Shown here: piece by piece, positions 14,397 to 22,953 of the stretch
How positions within the stretch are numbered: the stretch's first letter is position 1
How the letters are laid out: the number at the start of each line of letters is the position of its first letter
Assembly: GCA_001871195.1 (NCBI GenBank)
Contig: MNXA01000008.1
Location: forward strand, 1-37,758
Direction of reading: 5' to 3'
Origin: Zetaproteobacteria bacterium CG1_02_55_237
GTDB taxonomy: Bacteria > Pseudomonadota > Zetaproteobacteria > Mariprofundales > Mariprofundaceae
DNA: 37,758 bases
Made by a program: the position numbers and the translations under genes
Notes under the pieces: generated by a model
Database searches by the model: none
What the model was told of the DNA's origin: nothing
Seen by the model: the letters and a program-made list of their open reading frames with translations, nothing else

Positions 14397-15584
14397 ATGG
14401 TCCGGCAAGCGATAGTTTCTAATTGGTGGTTATCTGTAAGCAAGGGGGTGAGTGTGCTCAGCAGTCAGATTGAACAGATTCACTACAACCTGAATGAGTC
14501 GTTTCCGGGGCTCTGCCGGATATCTATTGCGATCTATGATAAAAATACCGATATGCTCAAGACCTTCACGCAAAGCAACCAGGGAGCTGTGCCGATTCAG
14601 TACTACTCAAGCAGACTGAACAAATCGGAATCACTTTCCAGGCTGGTGGAGGAAAGAAGCACCAGGGTTATCGACGATATTACCTTGCTTAATGAAGACC
14701 AATATCACACAAAGAAAATAAAGGACGCCGGCTACCGATCCAGCCTGACTTATCCGATTTATAACCGGGATACGTTTATCGGCATTCTCTTTATGAATGC
14801 AAAGGAGATTGGTTTTTTCAGTGAGGCGATTGTTAAACGACTTTCCATCTTCATTCACCTGATTTCCACCTTGCTGATAGCGGAGACACAGCCGATTAAA
14901 ACATTGAACGGGGCGGTGGCCACGGCACGTGAATTCAGCCGCATCAAGGATGAGGAAACCGGCGCCCATCTGGCCAGGATGTCCCACTATTCGCGCGTTA
15001 TCGCCTTGGCCATCGCCGAGCTGCATGATCTGAATGATGAGGCGATTGAGTACATATTCCAGTTTTCGCCATTGCACGATGTCGGCAAGGTGGGCATACC
15101 GGACTCGATTATTCTCAAGCCGGGAGCCTTAAGCGATGCCGAGAGGCGAATGATCCAAACCCATGTATCCATCGGGGAAAGCATCATTCATACCATGGTG
15201 GACAGGTTTGATCTTGGTGCTGTTTCAAACGTGCAGATGCTGCGCAATATCGTTACTTATCACCATGAGCTCTATGATGGTTCCGGCTATCTGCGGGGCC
15301 TCAAGGGCGATGAGATTCCCATCGAAGCCAGAATCACCACCGTTGCCGATGTGTTTGATGCGTTAACGACCAAGCGTTCGTACAAGCCAGCCTGGAGCAA
15401 TGCTGATGCATTCATGTTCCTCGAAGACAATAAGGGGATAAAATTTGATCCGGACTGTGTCGATGCGCTGGTCAATAATGCCGAGCTGGTCGAGGCAATT
15501 CAGAATCGTTTTCAGGAAGATATGCCGGGAGATAGGGGCGGCCTGCCCGAATCAGATCTGCAGCTCCGGCTTGTCGCGTCATAG
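14397..15584 (+). CDS. GAF/HD-GYP c-di-GMP phosphodiesterase-like protein
   Basis: About 395 residues from the ATG at 14397. GTG at 14448 or 14454 behind AAGGGGG is an alternative start, and the frame upstream to 14259 looks non-coding. The N-terminal 160 residues resemble a GAF sensor (LCRISIAIYDKNTDMLKTFT ... YRSSLTYPIYNRDTFIGILF). The HD-GYP domain has HDVGKVGIPDSIILKPG (HD), THVSIGESII, a second histidine pair YHHELYDGSGY, and ARITTVADVFDALTTKRSYK. The GYP triplet is GYL in YDGSGYLRGLKGDEIP. Metal-binding histidines and aspartates are retained, so c-di-GMP hydrolysis is likely but not certain. It is monocistronic. Confidence 0.85.
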   Translation: MVRQAIVSNWWLSVSKGVSVLSSQIEQIHYNLNESFPGLCRISIAIYDKNTDMLKTFTQSNQGAVPIQYYSSRLNKSESLSRLVEERSTRVIDDITLLNEDQYHTKKIKDAGYRSSLTYPIYNRDTFIGILFMNAKEIGFFSEAIVKRLSIFIHLISTLLIAETQPIKTLNGAVATAREFSRIKDEETGAHLARMSHYSRVIALAIAELHDLNDEAIEYIFQFSPLHDVGKVGIPDSIILKPGALSDAERRMIQTHVSIGESIIHTMVDRFDLGAVSNVQMLRNIVTYHHELYDGSGYLRGLKGDEIPIEARITTVADVFDALTTKRSYKPAWSNADAFMFLEDNKGIKFDPDCVDALVNNAELVEAIQNRFQEDMPGDRGGLPESDLQLRLVAS

Positions 15585-15606
15585 TCAGCTGATTTATTCC
15601 GTGAAC

Positions 15607-15650
15607 AAAAAAAGGCCTGCCATCCGGGGGAGGGAAGAATGGCAGGCCTT
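15607..15650 (-). terminator. Rho-independent terminator of 6S RNA
   Basis: On the minus strand aaggcctgccat pairs with atggcaggcctt across a C-rich loop, followed by seven T. It lies about 30-60 bp downstream of the 6S RNA fold on the same strand. The T-tract shows the direction is minus, not that of the HD-GYP gene. Confidence 0.85.
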
Positions 15651-15664
15651 GGGGGCTTCTTTGG

Positions 15665-15850
15665 CAGCGATCTAACGCTGCACTGGCGTTATGACCTATT
15701 GTGAACTGAACCCTTCAAGCGAAGGTGGGCGCCGCATCCTGGCATCAGGTATCCCGATGAGGGGACACACACAACCACGATAGACCAAGCTCCCGTTCAG
15801 AACGCATCGGCTCAGACAAATAGGTCACAACGCCAGTGCAACGAAACTTT
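15665..15850 (-). ncRNA. ssrS: 6S RNA
   Basis: A long-range stem closes the region: tgcactggcgttatgacctatt (15679-15700) pairs with aataggtcacaacgccagtg (15819-15838) with one mismatch. Read on the minus strand, the interior has landmarks of proteobacterial 6S RNA: CTGAGCCGATG on the 5' side, GCGGCGCCCACCTT, and CTTGAAGGGTTCAG on the 3' side, comparable to the CACCUUGAACC..GGGUUCAAGGGUU region of E. coli. A terminator follows and a CATAAT box lies about 30 bp upstream. 6S RNA mimics an open promoter and sequesters sigma-70 RNA polymerase in stationary phase. Exact ends are estimates. No ygfA/fau homolog is adjacent. Confidence 0.8.
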
Positions 15851-16059
15851 CTCGTCTATGTGGATACATTATGACATGGTGGAAATTGATTTGGAAGGGT
15901 TTATTTACACCCTTGCGGAGCGCCTGTGATTTTTCTCCAACGTGGCCCCGTAGCCCGCTATTGCACGCAGAAGACCGCATAACAGGGCTTGAATTTCGCG
16001 CCGATAAATATTGAAGATTTTCGTTTGCGTTCAGTTTTCAGTTGTGATTAACTCCCTCG

Positions 16060-16635
16060 ATGCAGGAAGATCGGATTCGTCATCAGATTCTGGAAGCGGC
16101 GGCGCGGCGGTTTACCGACTACGGTTACGGCAAGACAACTGTGGCCGAGATAGCCCGTGATTGCGGCATGAGTAGCGGCAATGTGTACCGCTATTATGAA
16201 AGCAAGGAAGGCATCGCCATTGCCGGTGTCGAGGAAAAGCTTGAAGAGAAATTGGGCACCTGTGAAGCGGCGACGGATGATTCATCTCCGGCAATCGAGC
16301 AGTTGCGCCAGTACCTGCTGGCCCGCCTGCGTTTCACGCATGCATTTAATTGCGGGGGCTCGCATCTGCATGAACTTGTACAATTAATTACCGAGCGACA
16401 TCGCGATCTCATCGATAAGTGCGATGCGCGCGTGATCGGCTGGTTGGCACAGATTATCGGGCGCGGTATCGAGCGCGGTGAATTCAGACCGTTGGATGCG
16501 AAGCAGGCGGCCACATCGATTTCCGTGGCAACGATGGTGTTCAACGTTCCGACCTTTATGCAGGAGCCGATTGAGGACATGGAAGCGAAGTTGAATGGCC
16601 TGCTTGAATTGCTGCATCAGGGGTTGAAGGCATGA
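16060..16635 (+). CDS. TetR-family regulator of the efflux operon
   Basis: 191 residues. The N-terminal helix-turn-helix is typical: QILEAAARRFTDYGYGKTTV, AEIARDCGMSSGNVYRYYES, KEGIAIA. The C-terminal helical ligand domain ends IEDMEAKLNGLLELLHQGLK; its sequence is family-variable, so the inducer cannot be predicted. The stop overlaps the start of the outer-membrane factor gene (ATGA), making this the first gene of the tetR-oprM-mexE-mexF-like operon and probably an autorepressor. The ribosome-binding site is weak (ACTCCCTCG before ATG). No clear palindromic operator was found in 15905-16059. Confidence 0.9.
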   Translation: MQEDRIRHQILEAAARRFTDYGYGKTTVAEIARDCGMSSGNVYRYYESKEGIAIAGVEEKLEEKLGTCEAATDDSSPAIEQLRQYLLARLRFTHAFNCGGSHLHELVQLITERHRDLIDKCDARVIGWLAQIIGRGIERGEFRPLDAKQAATSISVATMVFNVPTFMQEPIEDMEAKLNGLLELLHQGLKA

Positions 16636-18140
16636 TATTGCGTGTTGTCGGATTACTATGTGCTGTTGCCGTGTCCGCCTGTGTGGTCGGGCCGGATTTC
16701 AAGCAACCGGATGCCCCCAAGACCGGGCAGTACACGGCTGCAAAGTTGTCCCTTGAGCAAGCCGATTCCAGCTCAGATCAGAAGGTGGTTGCCGGCAGTG
16801 AGGTGCCGCTGGACTGGTGGAAGATGTTCGGTTCGCAGAGCCTGAACAGGCTAATTGAGCGCGGGCTGGCCAACAGCCTGACGGTGACGGCGGCCAGGGC
16901 ACGCCTGCGCGAGGTGCAGGAGAATCTGAATTCGCAGGTCGGTGCTGTGCTCTATCCGAATGTGGATGCCAAGGGTTCGGTTTCCCGGCAGAAGATTTCC
17001 GGCACCGCATTCGGTGGCAACTCGCGCATCTACACCCTGCACAATGCCTCGGTCAGTGCCAGCTACGGCATTGATTTGTTCGGCGCCAGCCGTCGTTACC
17101 TCGAAACCCTTGAATCCCAGGTTGATTACGAGCAGTACCAGTTGCAGGCGGCGCGTATGACCCTGGCTGCAAATATCGTGACGGCGGTGGTCAAAGAGGC
17201 TTCGCTGCGCGCCCAGATCAGGGCAACTGAGCAGATCATTGCCGACAACGGAGCGCAGCTCGGTATGATTGAGCAACAGTATGCACTGGGTGCGGTGGCG
17301 CAATCCGCCGTACTCAGCCAGCGAACTGCTCTGGCGCAGGCACGCACATCCCTGCCCGATCTTCAGAAACAGCTGCAACAGAATCGCCATCTGCTCAATG
17401 TACTGGTCGGGGATTTCCCTTCCAGTGAGCTTGCCGAATTCACCCTCGATAGCCTGCATTTGCCACACGAGTTGCCGCTTAGTCTGCCATCCATGCTGGC
17501 ACGCCAGCGGCCCGATATCCTGGCTTCCGAGGCGCTGTTGCATCAGGCCAGCGCCAATGTCGGGCTGGCGACCGCCAATATGTATCCGAGCATCACCCTC
17601 TCAGGCAGCTACGGCAGTGAGTCGCGCACCATCGCTGGCATGTTCAAGCCCGGCAGCACGGTGTGGGATGTGGGGGCAGGGCTGGTGCAGCCGCTGTTTC
17701 ATGCAGGCGAACTGCGTGCCAAAAAGCGCGGTGCGGAGGCTGCGTACGAACAGGCGCAGGCCAATTACCGCGAGGTGGTGCTGAACTCATTCCGCGATGT
17801 CGCGGATACACTGATGGCACTGGAAATGGACGGGCAAAGCCTGAAGCTGCAACAGGATGCCGAGGATGCAGCGCATGCCTCGCTTGAACTGGTGCAGGAG
17901 CAGTACAAGGCCGGGGCGGCCAGCTATCTGGAGTTGCTCAATGCCAGCCAGCAATACCAGCAAACCAGTATCAGCCGTACGCAGGCTCAGGCTGCGCGCT
18001 TTGCCGATTCGGCGGCATTGATTCATGCCCTCGGCGGTGGCTGGTGGAACAACGATGTTCATGCATCGACAGAGAAAACAGCTGCGTCAGGCGAATCCGT
18101 ACCTGTCGCACAGCATCAAAACCGGGGAGTTAACCCATGA
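16632..18140 (+). CDS. Outer-membrane efflux lipoprotein (NodT/OprM type)
   Basis: 502 residues. It has a lipoprotein signal with lipobox VSAC (ILRVVGLLCAVAVSACVVGP) and two OEP repeats: ANSLTVTAARARLREVQ with YGIDLFGASRRYLETLESQV, then RPDILASEALLHQASANVGL with VQPLFHAGELRAKKRGAEAA. The TolC-fold trimeric channel spans the outer membrane and periplasm and receives substrates from the adaptor and pump encoded next. It is 20-40 residues longer than many NodT proteins because of a polar C-terminal tail. Both ends overlap neighbouring genes by ATGA. Confidence 0.92.
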   Translation: MILRVVGLLCAVAVSACVVGPDFKQPDAPKTGQYTAAKLSLEQADSSSDQKVVAGSEVPLDWWKMFGSQSLNRLIERGLANSLTVTAARARLREVQENLNSQVGAVLYPNVDAKGSVSRQKISGTAFGGNSRIYTLHNASVSASYGIDLFGASRRYLETLESQVDYEQYQLQAARMTLAANIVTAVVKEASLRAQIRATEQIIADNGAQLGMIEQQYALGAVAQSAVLSQRTALAQARTSLPDLQKQLQQNRHLLNVLVGDFPSSELAEFTLDSLHLPHELPLSLPSMLARQRPDILASEALLHQASANVGLATANMYPSITLSGSYGSESRTIAGMFKPGSTVWDVGAGLVQPLFHAGELRAKKRGAEAAYEQAQANYREVVLNSFRDVADTLMALEMDGQSLKLQQDAEDAAHASLELVQEQYKAGAASYLELLNASQQYQQTSISRTQAQAARFADSAALIHALGGGWWNNDVHASTEKTAASGESVPVAQHQNRGVNP

Positions 18141-19267
18141 CAAAACGAATGATCATCATGCTTGTTCTGGTCGGACTGGTGTTCGGCGGTATCTTTGGTT
18201 ATCAGGCCTTCAAGAGCATCATGATGAAAAAATACATGAGTGCGATGGGCATGCCGCCGCAAACGGTATCCACCATGCTGGCGGAAGAGCAGTCCTGGCA
18301 GCCGACGATTGAGTCAGTGGGTAGTCTCAGTGCCGTGCGCGGTGCTGACCTCAGCACCGAGGTTCCCGGTATCGTTTCCGAAATTCACTTCAGCGATGGT
18401 GAGGATGTCAGGGCCGACAGTGTGCTGATGGGCCTCAACGCCGACAGCGATATCGCCAGGCTGCATTCGCTGCAGGCCGCCAGAGATCTGGCGGCAAGCA
18501 CCTACCAGCGCGACAAGGCGCAGTTCGGCGTCAAGGCGATCAGCCAGCAGGCCCTGGATGCCTCCGATGCGGCGCTCCGTCAGGCAAGGGCCAACCTTGC
18601 CGAACAGCAGGCTCTGGTGAATAAGAAGGTGATCCGTGCACCTTTTGCCGGACGACTCGGCGCGCGCAATGTTGATGTCGGCCAGTATGTCAATGCAGGA
18701 ACGGCCATTGTCACGCTGCAGGCACTTGATCCGATCTACGCCGATTTCTATCTGCCGCAGCAGTCGCTGGGCATGGTCAGTGTCGGACAGGATGTGACGC
18801 TGAAAACCGATGCCTGGCCTGACAAGGGCTTTGCAGGAAAAATCACGGTCATCGATCCCAAGGTCGATGTGAATACCCGCAATGTCAGGGTGCGTGCCCT
18901 GCTGAAAAATGCCGAAAAGAAACTTCTGCCCGGTATGTATGTCAGTGTGGATATCGTGTCGGGTCAGGCCCGCAAGTATATTACGCTGCCGCAGACGGCG
19001 GTGACCTATAACCCCTACGGTAATATCGTCTATCTGGTTGAGGATCAGGGTAAGGACGACAAGGGCAGGGCGAAACTCATTGCCAAACAGGTTCCCGTCA
19101 CCACAGGTAAAACACGCGGCGATCAGGTTGCCATTTTGAGCGGGGTGAAGCCGGGCGATACCGTGGTCACCACAGGCCAGATCAAGCTGCGCAATGGTTC
19201 ACCCGTGGCAGTAAACAACAGCATTCAGCCGGGTAACGATCCTGATCCGAAACCCAAAGATGAGTAA
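18137..19267 (+). CDS. RND periplasmic adaptor (membrane-fusion protein)
   Basis: 376 residues, anchored by an N-terminal hydrophobic segment (MIIMLVLVGLVFGGIFGYQA) without a lipobox. The order is typical of HlyD/AcrA-type adaptors: lipoyl half VGSLSAVRGADLSTEVPGIV, a helical hairpin (about 110-165), second lipoyl half KKVIRAPFAGRLGARNVDVGQYV, beta-barrel and membrane-proximal domains ending GVKPGDTVVTTGQIKLRNGS. It links the RND pump to the outer-membrane channel. The methionine-rich stretch MMKKYMSAMGMPP after the anchor is unusual but of unclear meaning. Confidence 0.92.
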   Translation: MTKRMIIMLVLVGLVFGGIFGYQAFKSIMMKKYMSAMGMPPQTVSTMLAEEQSWQPTIESVGSLSAVRGADLSTEVPGIVSEIHFSDGEDVRADSVLMGLNADSDIARLHSLQAARDLAASTYQRDKAQFGVKAISQQALDASDAALRQARANLAEQQALVNKKVIRAPFAGRLGARNVDVGQYVNAGTAIVTLQALDPIYADFYLPQQSLGMVSVGQDVTLKTDAWPDKGFAGKITVIDPKVDVNTRNVRVRALLKNAEKKLLPGMYVSVDIVSGQARKYITLPQTAVTYNPYGNIVYLVEDQGKDDKGRAKLIAKQVPVTTGKTRGDQVAILSGVKPGDTVVTTGQIKLRNGSPVAVNNSIQPGNDPDPKPKDE

Positions 19268-19282
19268 GGCGGAGCCCCGTCC

Positions 19283-22200
19283 ATGAACTTTACCGACATC
19301 TTTATCCGCCGACCTGTGCTGTCCATGGTGGTCAGCCTGTTGCTGCTGGTTCTGGGTCTGCGCTCCTTCGGCGTGCTTCCCGTATTGCAGTTCCCGCTCA
19401 CCCAGAATGCAGTCGTTACGGTGACTACAACCTACTACGGCGCTGATCCTGATCTGGTTGCCGGTTTCATTACCACGCCGCTGGAGAATGCCATCGCGCA
19501 GGTCAACGGCATTGATTACATGACCTCGACCAGCACCAACAGCAACAGCACCATCTCCGTGAATCTCAAGCTGAACTATGACCCGGACAAGGCGCTTACC
19601 GAGATGACTGCGCAGATCAGCTCGGTGCTCAACCAGCTGCCGCCACAGACGCAGAAGCCGGTGATGAAGATCAGCATCGGCCAGACGATTGATGCCATGT
19701 ATATCGGTTTTTCCAGCGAACAGATGGCATCCAATTACATCACGGACTATCTGTTGCGCGTGGTGCAGCCCAAGTTGCAGGCGGTGGATGGCGTGCAGAC
19801 CGCCGAACTGCTGGGCAGCAAGAATTTCGCCCTGCGTGTCTGGATGGATCCGGACAAGCTGGCTGCCTACGACCTGACAGCTACCGACATCAGTACGGCG
19901 CTGGCGCAGAATGACTTCCTTTCCGGAGTGGGTAATACCAAGGGTCAGATGGTGCAGGTGAATCTCAATGCTTCCACCAATCTGCATTCGGTGGACGAGT
20001 TCCGTAATATGGCCATCAAGCAGCAGGGTGATGCCATTGTCAGGCTCAAGGATGTCGCCAAGGTTACGCTGGGTTCCGACGATTATGATTCGCAGGTTTC
20101 TTTCGATGGCAAGAAGGCCGTGTACATCGGCATTCAGGTGGCCCCTTCAGCCAATCTGCTTGATGTGATTGCCGGTGTGCGCAAGGCGTTCCCGGATATT
20201 CAGGCGCAGCTGCCGCAGGGTATCAACGGCAAGATCGTTTACGATTCCACCAAGTTTGTGAACAGTTCCATCCACGAGGTTATCAAGACCCTGCTGGAGG
20301 CATTGATCGTCATCACGCTGGTGGTTTTCGCCTTTCTGGGCTCGCCGCGTTCGGTGGCCATTCCGGTGATTGCCATCCCGCTGTCGCTGGTGGGTACATT
20401 CACCTTTATGATGTTGTTCGGCTTTTCCATCAATCTGTTGACCCTCCTGGCCTTCGTGCTGGCCATCGGTCTGGTTGTGGATGATGCGATTATCGTGGTG
20501 GAGAACGTCAACCGGCATATCGAAGAAGGCATGAAGCCGATGGATGCCGCTATTCAGGCGGCGCGCGAACTGGCCGGCCCTATCCTGGCCATGACCACGG
20601 TGCTGATCGCGGTTTTCGTGCCCATCGGCTTTCAGGGTGGCTTGACCGGTGCTTTGTTCTCCGAGTTCGCCTTCACGCTGGTCGGTACGGTAACCGTATC
20701 GGCCATTATTGCCCTGACTCTGTCACCCATGATGAGCGCTCGCCTGCTCAGGCCGCATGCGGCAGATGATAAAGGACTGGAATCCCGCGCCGTGCATGCC
20801 ATTGACCGGCGTTTTGAGATGCTGCGCGACTGGTATTCGCGGGGTCTGCATGGCTCGCTGGACAGCGTGCCGGTGACGGCGGTATTTGCGCTGATCGTGC
20901 TGGGCAGTATCTATTTTCTCTATGCCGGTGCGAAACACGAGCTGGCGCCTCAGGAGGATCAGGGTGTGGTTATCACCATGGCCACGCCGGCACCGAATTC
21001 GACGCTGGAACAGCGCACACCTTATATGCGCAAGATTTACGAGACCTTTGCCGGACATCCGGAAACTGACCACGTGTTCCAGATGGATGTGCCAGGGCGC
21101 CTGATTGCCGGCATGGTGCTCACCCCATGGGATCAGCGCAGCAAGTCCGCCAGCGATCTGCAGCCGGTCGTGCAGGGCGAACTGGCCCAGATAGCCGGCG
21201 TGCGGGCGGTAGTCTTTCAACCGCCGTCCCTGCCGGGCAGCCGCGGCCTGCCCATCCAGTTCATTATTGGCACGACGGACCCGTTCCTGCGTCTTAACGA
21301 GGTGGCGCAGAACTTTCTGCACGAAGCCCAGAAGAGTGGCATGTTCATGTTCCTTGATTCGGACCTGCGCATCGATCTGCCTCAGGCCACCGTGGAGATT
21401 GATCGCAACAAGGCCGCACTGCTTGGGCTGACCATGAAGGATGTCGGCGATGCCCTTGCCTCCATGCTCGGCGGCGGCTATGTCAATTACTTCAGCCTTT
21501 CAGGTCGCTCCTACAAGGTGATTCCACAGGTGCAGCAGGCATACCGGCTGAACACGGATCAGCTGCTGAATTATTACATCCGCACCGCTTCCGGCGTTTC
21601 AGTACCTTTGTCCACTGTGGTGCATATCTCGAACAAGACCACGCCGGAATCGCTGAACCATTTTCAGCAGCTTAATGCAGCAACTATTCAGGGAGTTGCA
21701 CAGCCGGGGGTGACACCGGGTGAGGCTCTGGAATATCTGAAGGGTCTGGCCGATCGCAGCTTGCCGTCCGGCTATTCCATCGATTATGGCGGCCAGTCGC
21801 GCCAGTTTATGCAGGAATCCAGCGGCTTTGTCGTCACCTTCGCTTTCGCCCTGATCATCATCTTTCTGGCCCTGGCGGCGCAGTTCGAGAGCTTTCGCGA
21901 TCCATTGATTATTCTGGTGTCGGTGCCTATGTCGATTGCCGGGGCGCTGGTGTTTATCAGTCTCGGCGTTGGCGGTGCAAGCCTGAATATCTATACCGAG
22001 GTGGGACTGGTGACGCTGATGGGGCTGATCAGCAAGCACGGTATTCTCATCGTCGAGTTTGCCAATAATCTGCAGAGTGAGGGCAGGTCCAAGCGTGAGG
22101 CAATCGAGGAAGCTGCCGGTATTCGCCTGCGGCCGATTCTGATGACCACGGCAGCCATGGTGCTGGGCGTTGTGCCGCTGATTACCGCCAGCGGTGCCGG

Positions 22201-22336
22201 TGCCGTATCGCGCTTCGATATGGGTCTGGTCATTGCCAGCGGCATTTCCATCGGCACGCTGTTCACCCTGTTTGTGGTGCCGGCGGTGTACATGCTGCTG
22301 GCTACCGACCGGGCAAGGCTGAAGGTGCCCATCTAA
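19283..22336 (+). CDS. RND-family efflux pump, HAE1 type
   Basis: 1017 residues with twelve transmembrane helices and two large periplasmic loops. It starts MNFTDIFIRRPVLSMVVSLL as HAE1 pumps do. The proton-relay aspartate pair is in helix 4 (VLAIGLVVDDAIIVVENVNR), and the repeat in the second half reads VGLVTLMGLISKHGILIVEF. The lysine-equivalent in helix 10 is in SKHGILIVEFANN. It is placed in the hydrophobe/amphiphile family rather than heavy-metal pumps because it has DD in helix 4. Substrates may be antibiotics, bile-like compounds or metabolites; no specific one is shown. Fifteen bases separate it from the adaptor, and a strong terminator follows at 22361. Confidence 0.95.
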   Translation: MNFTDIFIRRPVLSMVVSLLLLVLGLRSFGVLPVLQFPLTQNAVVTVTTTYYGADPDLVAGFITTPLENAIAQVNGIDYMTSTSTNSNSTISVNLKLNYDPDKALTEMTAQISSVLNQLPPQTQKPVMKISIGQTIDAMYIGFSSEQMASNYITDYLLRVVQPKLQAVDGVQTAELLGSKNFALRVWMDPDKLAAYDLTATDISTALAQNDFLSGVGNTKGQMVQVNLNASTNLHSVDEFRNMAIKQQGDAIVRLKDVAKVTLGSDDYDSQVSFDGKKAVYIGIQVAPSANLLDVIAGVRKAFPDIQAQLPQGINGKIVYDSTKFVNSSIHEVIKTLLEALIVITLVVFAFLGSPRSVAIPVIAIPLSLVGTFTFMMLFGFSINLLTLLAFVLAIGLVVDDAIIVVENVNRHIEEGMKPMDAAIQAARELAGPILAMTTVLIAVFVPIGFQGGLTGALFSEFAFTLVGTVTVSAIIALTLSPMMSARLLRPHAADDKGLESRAVHAIDRRFEMLRDWYSRGLHGSLDSVPVTAVFALIVLGSIYFLYAGAKHELAPQEDQGVVITMATPAPNSTLEQRTPYMRKIYETFAGHPETDHVFQMDVPGRLIAGMVLTPWDQRSKSASDLQPVVQGELAQIAGVRAVVFQPPSLPGSRGLPIQFIIGTTDPFLRLNEVAQNFLHEAQKSGMFMFLDSDLRIDLPQATVEIDRNKAALLGLTMKDVGDALASMLGGGYVNYFSLSGRSYKVIPQVQQAYRLNTDQLLNYYIRTASGVSVPLSTVVHISNKTTPESLNHFQQLNAATIQGVAQPGVTPGEALEYLKGLADRSLPSGYSIDYGGQSRQFMQESSGFVVTFAFALIIIFLALAAQFESFRDPLIILVSVPMSIAGALVFISLGVGGASLNIYTEVGLVTLMGLISKHGILIVEFANNLQSEGRSKREAIEEAAGIRLRPILMTTAAMVLGVVPLITASGAGAVSRFDMGLVIASGISIGTLFTLFVVPAVYMLLATDRARLKVPI

Positions 22337-22360
22337 ATCTTGTTAAAGGGCATGGAAATA

Positions 22361-22389
22361 AAAAGGGGTGCTGCAATGCACCCCTTTTT
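22361..22389 (+). terminator. Rho-independent terminator of the efflux operon
   Basis: aaaaggggtgc and gcacccctttttg form a stem of about 10 bp with a short loop and T5 tail, 25 bp after the pump stop. It can also act on the convergent host-attachment-family gene. Confidence 0.9.
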
Positions 22390-22404
22390 GTTTCCGGTCT
22401 GTTG

Positions 22405-22842
22405 CTACAGATATTCCGGGAAATAAGCCCGCACTTCATCGGCCCCCATCGGCACAAGATTGTTGTTCACCTCCATGGCGACGGCTTCCTGCACCGGTTT
22501 GCTGTAGTGCTCACGTATAATGCCCAAAAAGGCGGGTGCTGCAGCTATATATAATTTACTGCATGTGCCCGTGGTGCAGGCATGATGCAGGTAGTCCGTG
22601 AGGTGTTTGGCAAAGACGACGGATTCGTGCTTTTTCGGATCCATCTCCTGCTCCATCGCATGGCGTCCCTCGCCGGATGAGTCATAGGTCCTGCCGGGCA
22701 GGTCGGAGCTCAGTTCGCGATCATGCAGCCGACCCCGCGGGTGTTCGAAGCGATGATGCTCTGACAAGTCGCCTTTGCCGCCGCTGCTTTTGTAGATGAT
22801 GGCCTCGGCATTGCCGGCTGTCAGAATCCAGATGGTTTGCAT
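22405..22842 (-). CDS. Host attachment-family protein (PF10116-like)
   Basis: 145 residues. It resembles the 'protein required for attachment to host cells' family: starting MQTIWILTAGNAEAIIYKSS, a variable middle (HPRGRLHDRELSSDLPGRTY), then FAKHLTDYLHHA, LYIAAAPAFLGIIREHYSKP and NNNLVPMGADEVRAYFPEYL. In this family the central part often carries a HPE/SRxxEL-like motif. The biochemical function is unproven; plant-attachment phenotypes in Agrobacterium gave the name. The ATG at 22842 is six bases after AGGAG; the frame extends upstream without a better site. It is probably a single gene. Confidence 0.8.
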   Translation of the reverse strand: MQTIWILTAGNAEAIIYKSSGGKGDLSEHHRFEHPRGRLHDRELSSDLPGRTYDSSGEGRHAMEQEMDPKKHESVVFAKHLTDYLHHACTTGTCSKLYIAAAPAFLGIIREHYSKPVQEAVAMEVNNNLVPMGADEVRAYFPEYL

Positions 22843-22953
22843 ATGCATCTCCTGTGACTTACAAGTAACAATACCTATTATAGCTGAGAGTGGCATTGTT
22901 TTCTTGGCTGCATCCTTTCACAGGTCTTGGGGTGCTTAAGTGAGGGCCCGTTA

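Noticed and set aside
15585-15660. Hairpin as terminator of the HD-GYP gene
   Set aside because: The long T-tract is on the minus-strand side, so it belongs to the 6S RNA, although it could impede plus-strand transcription weakly.
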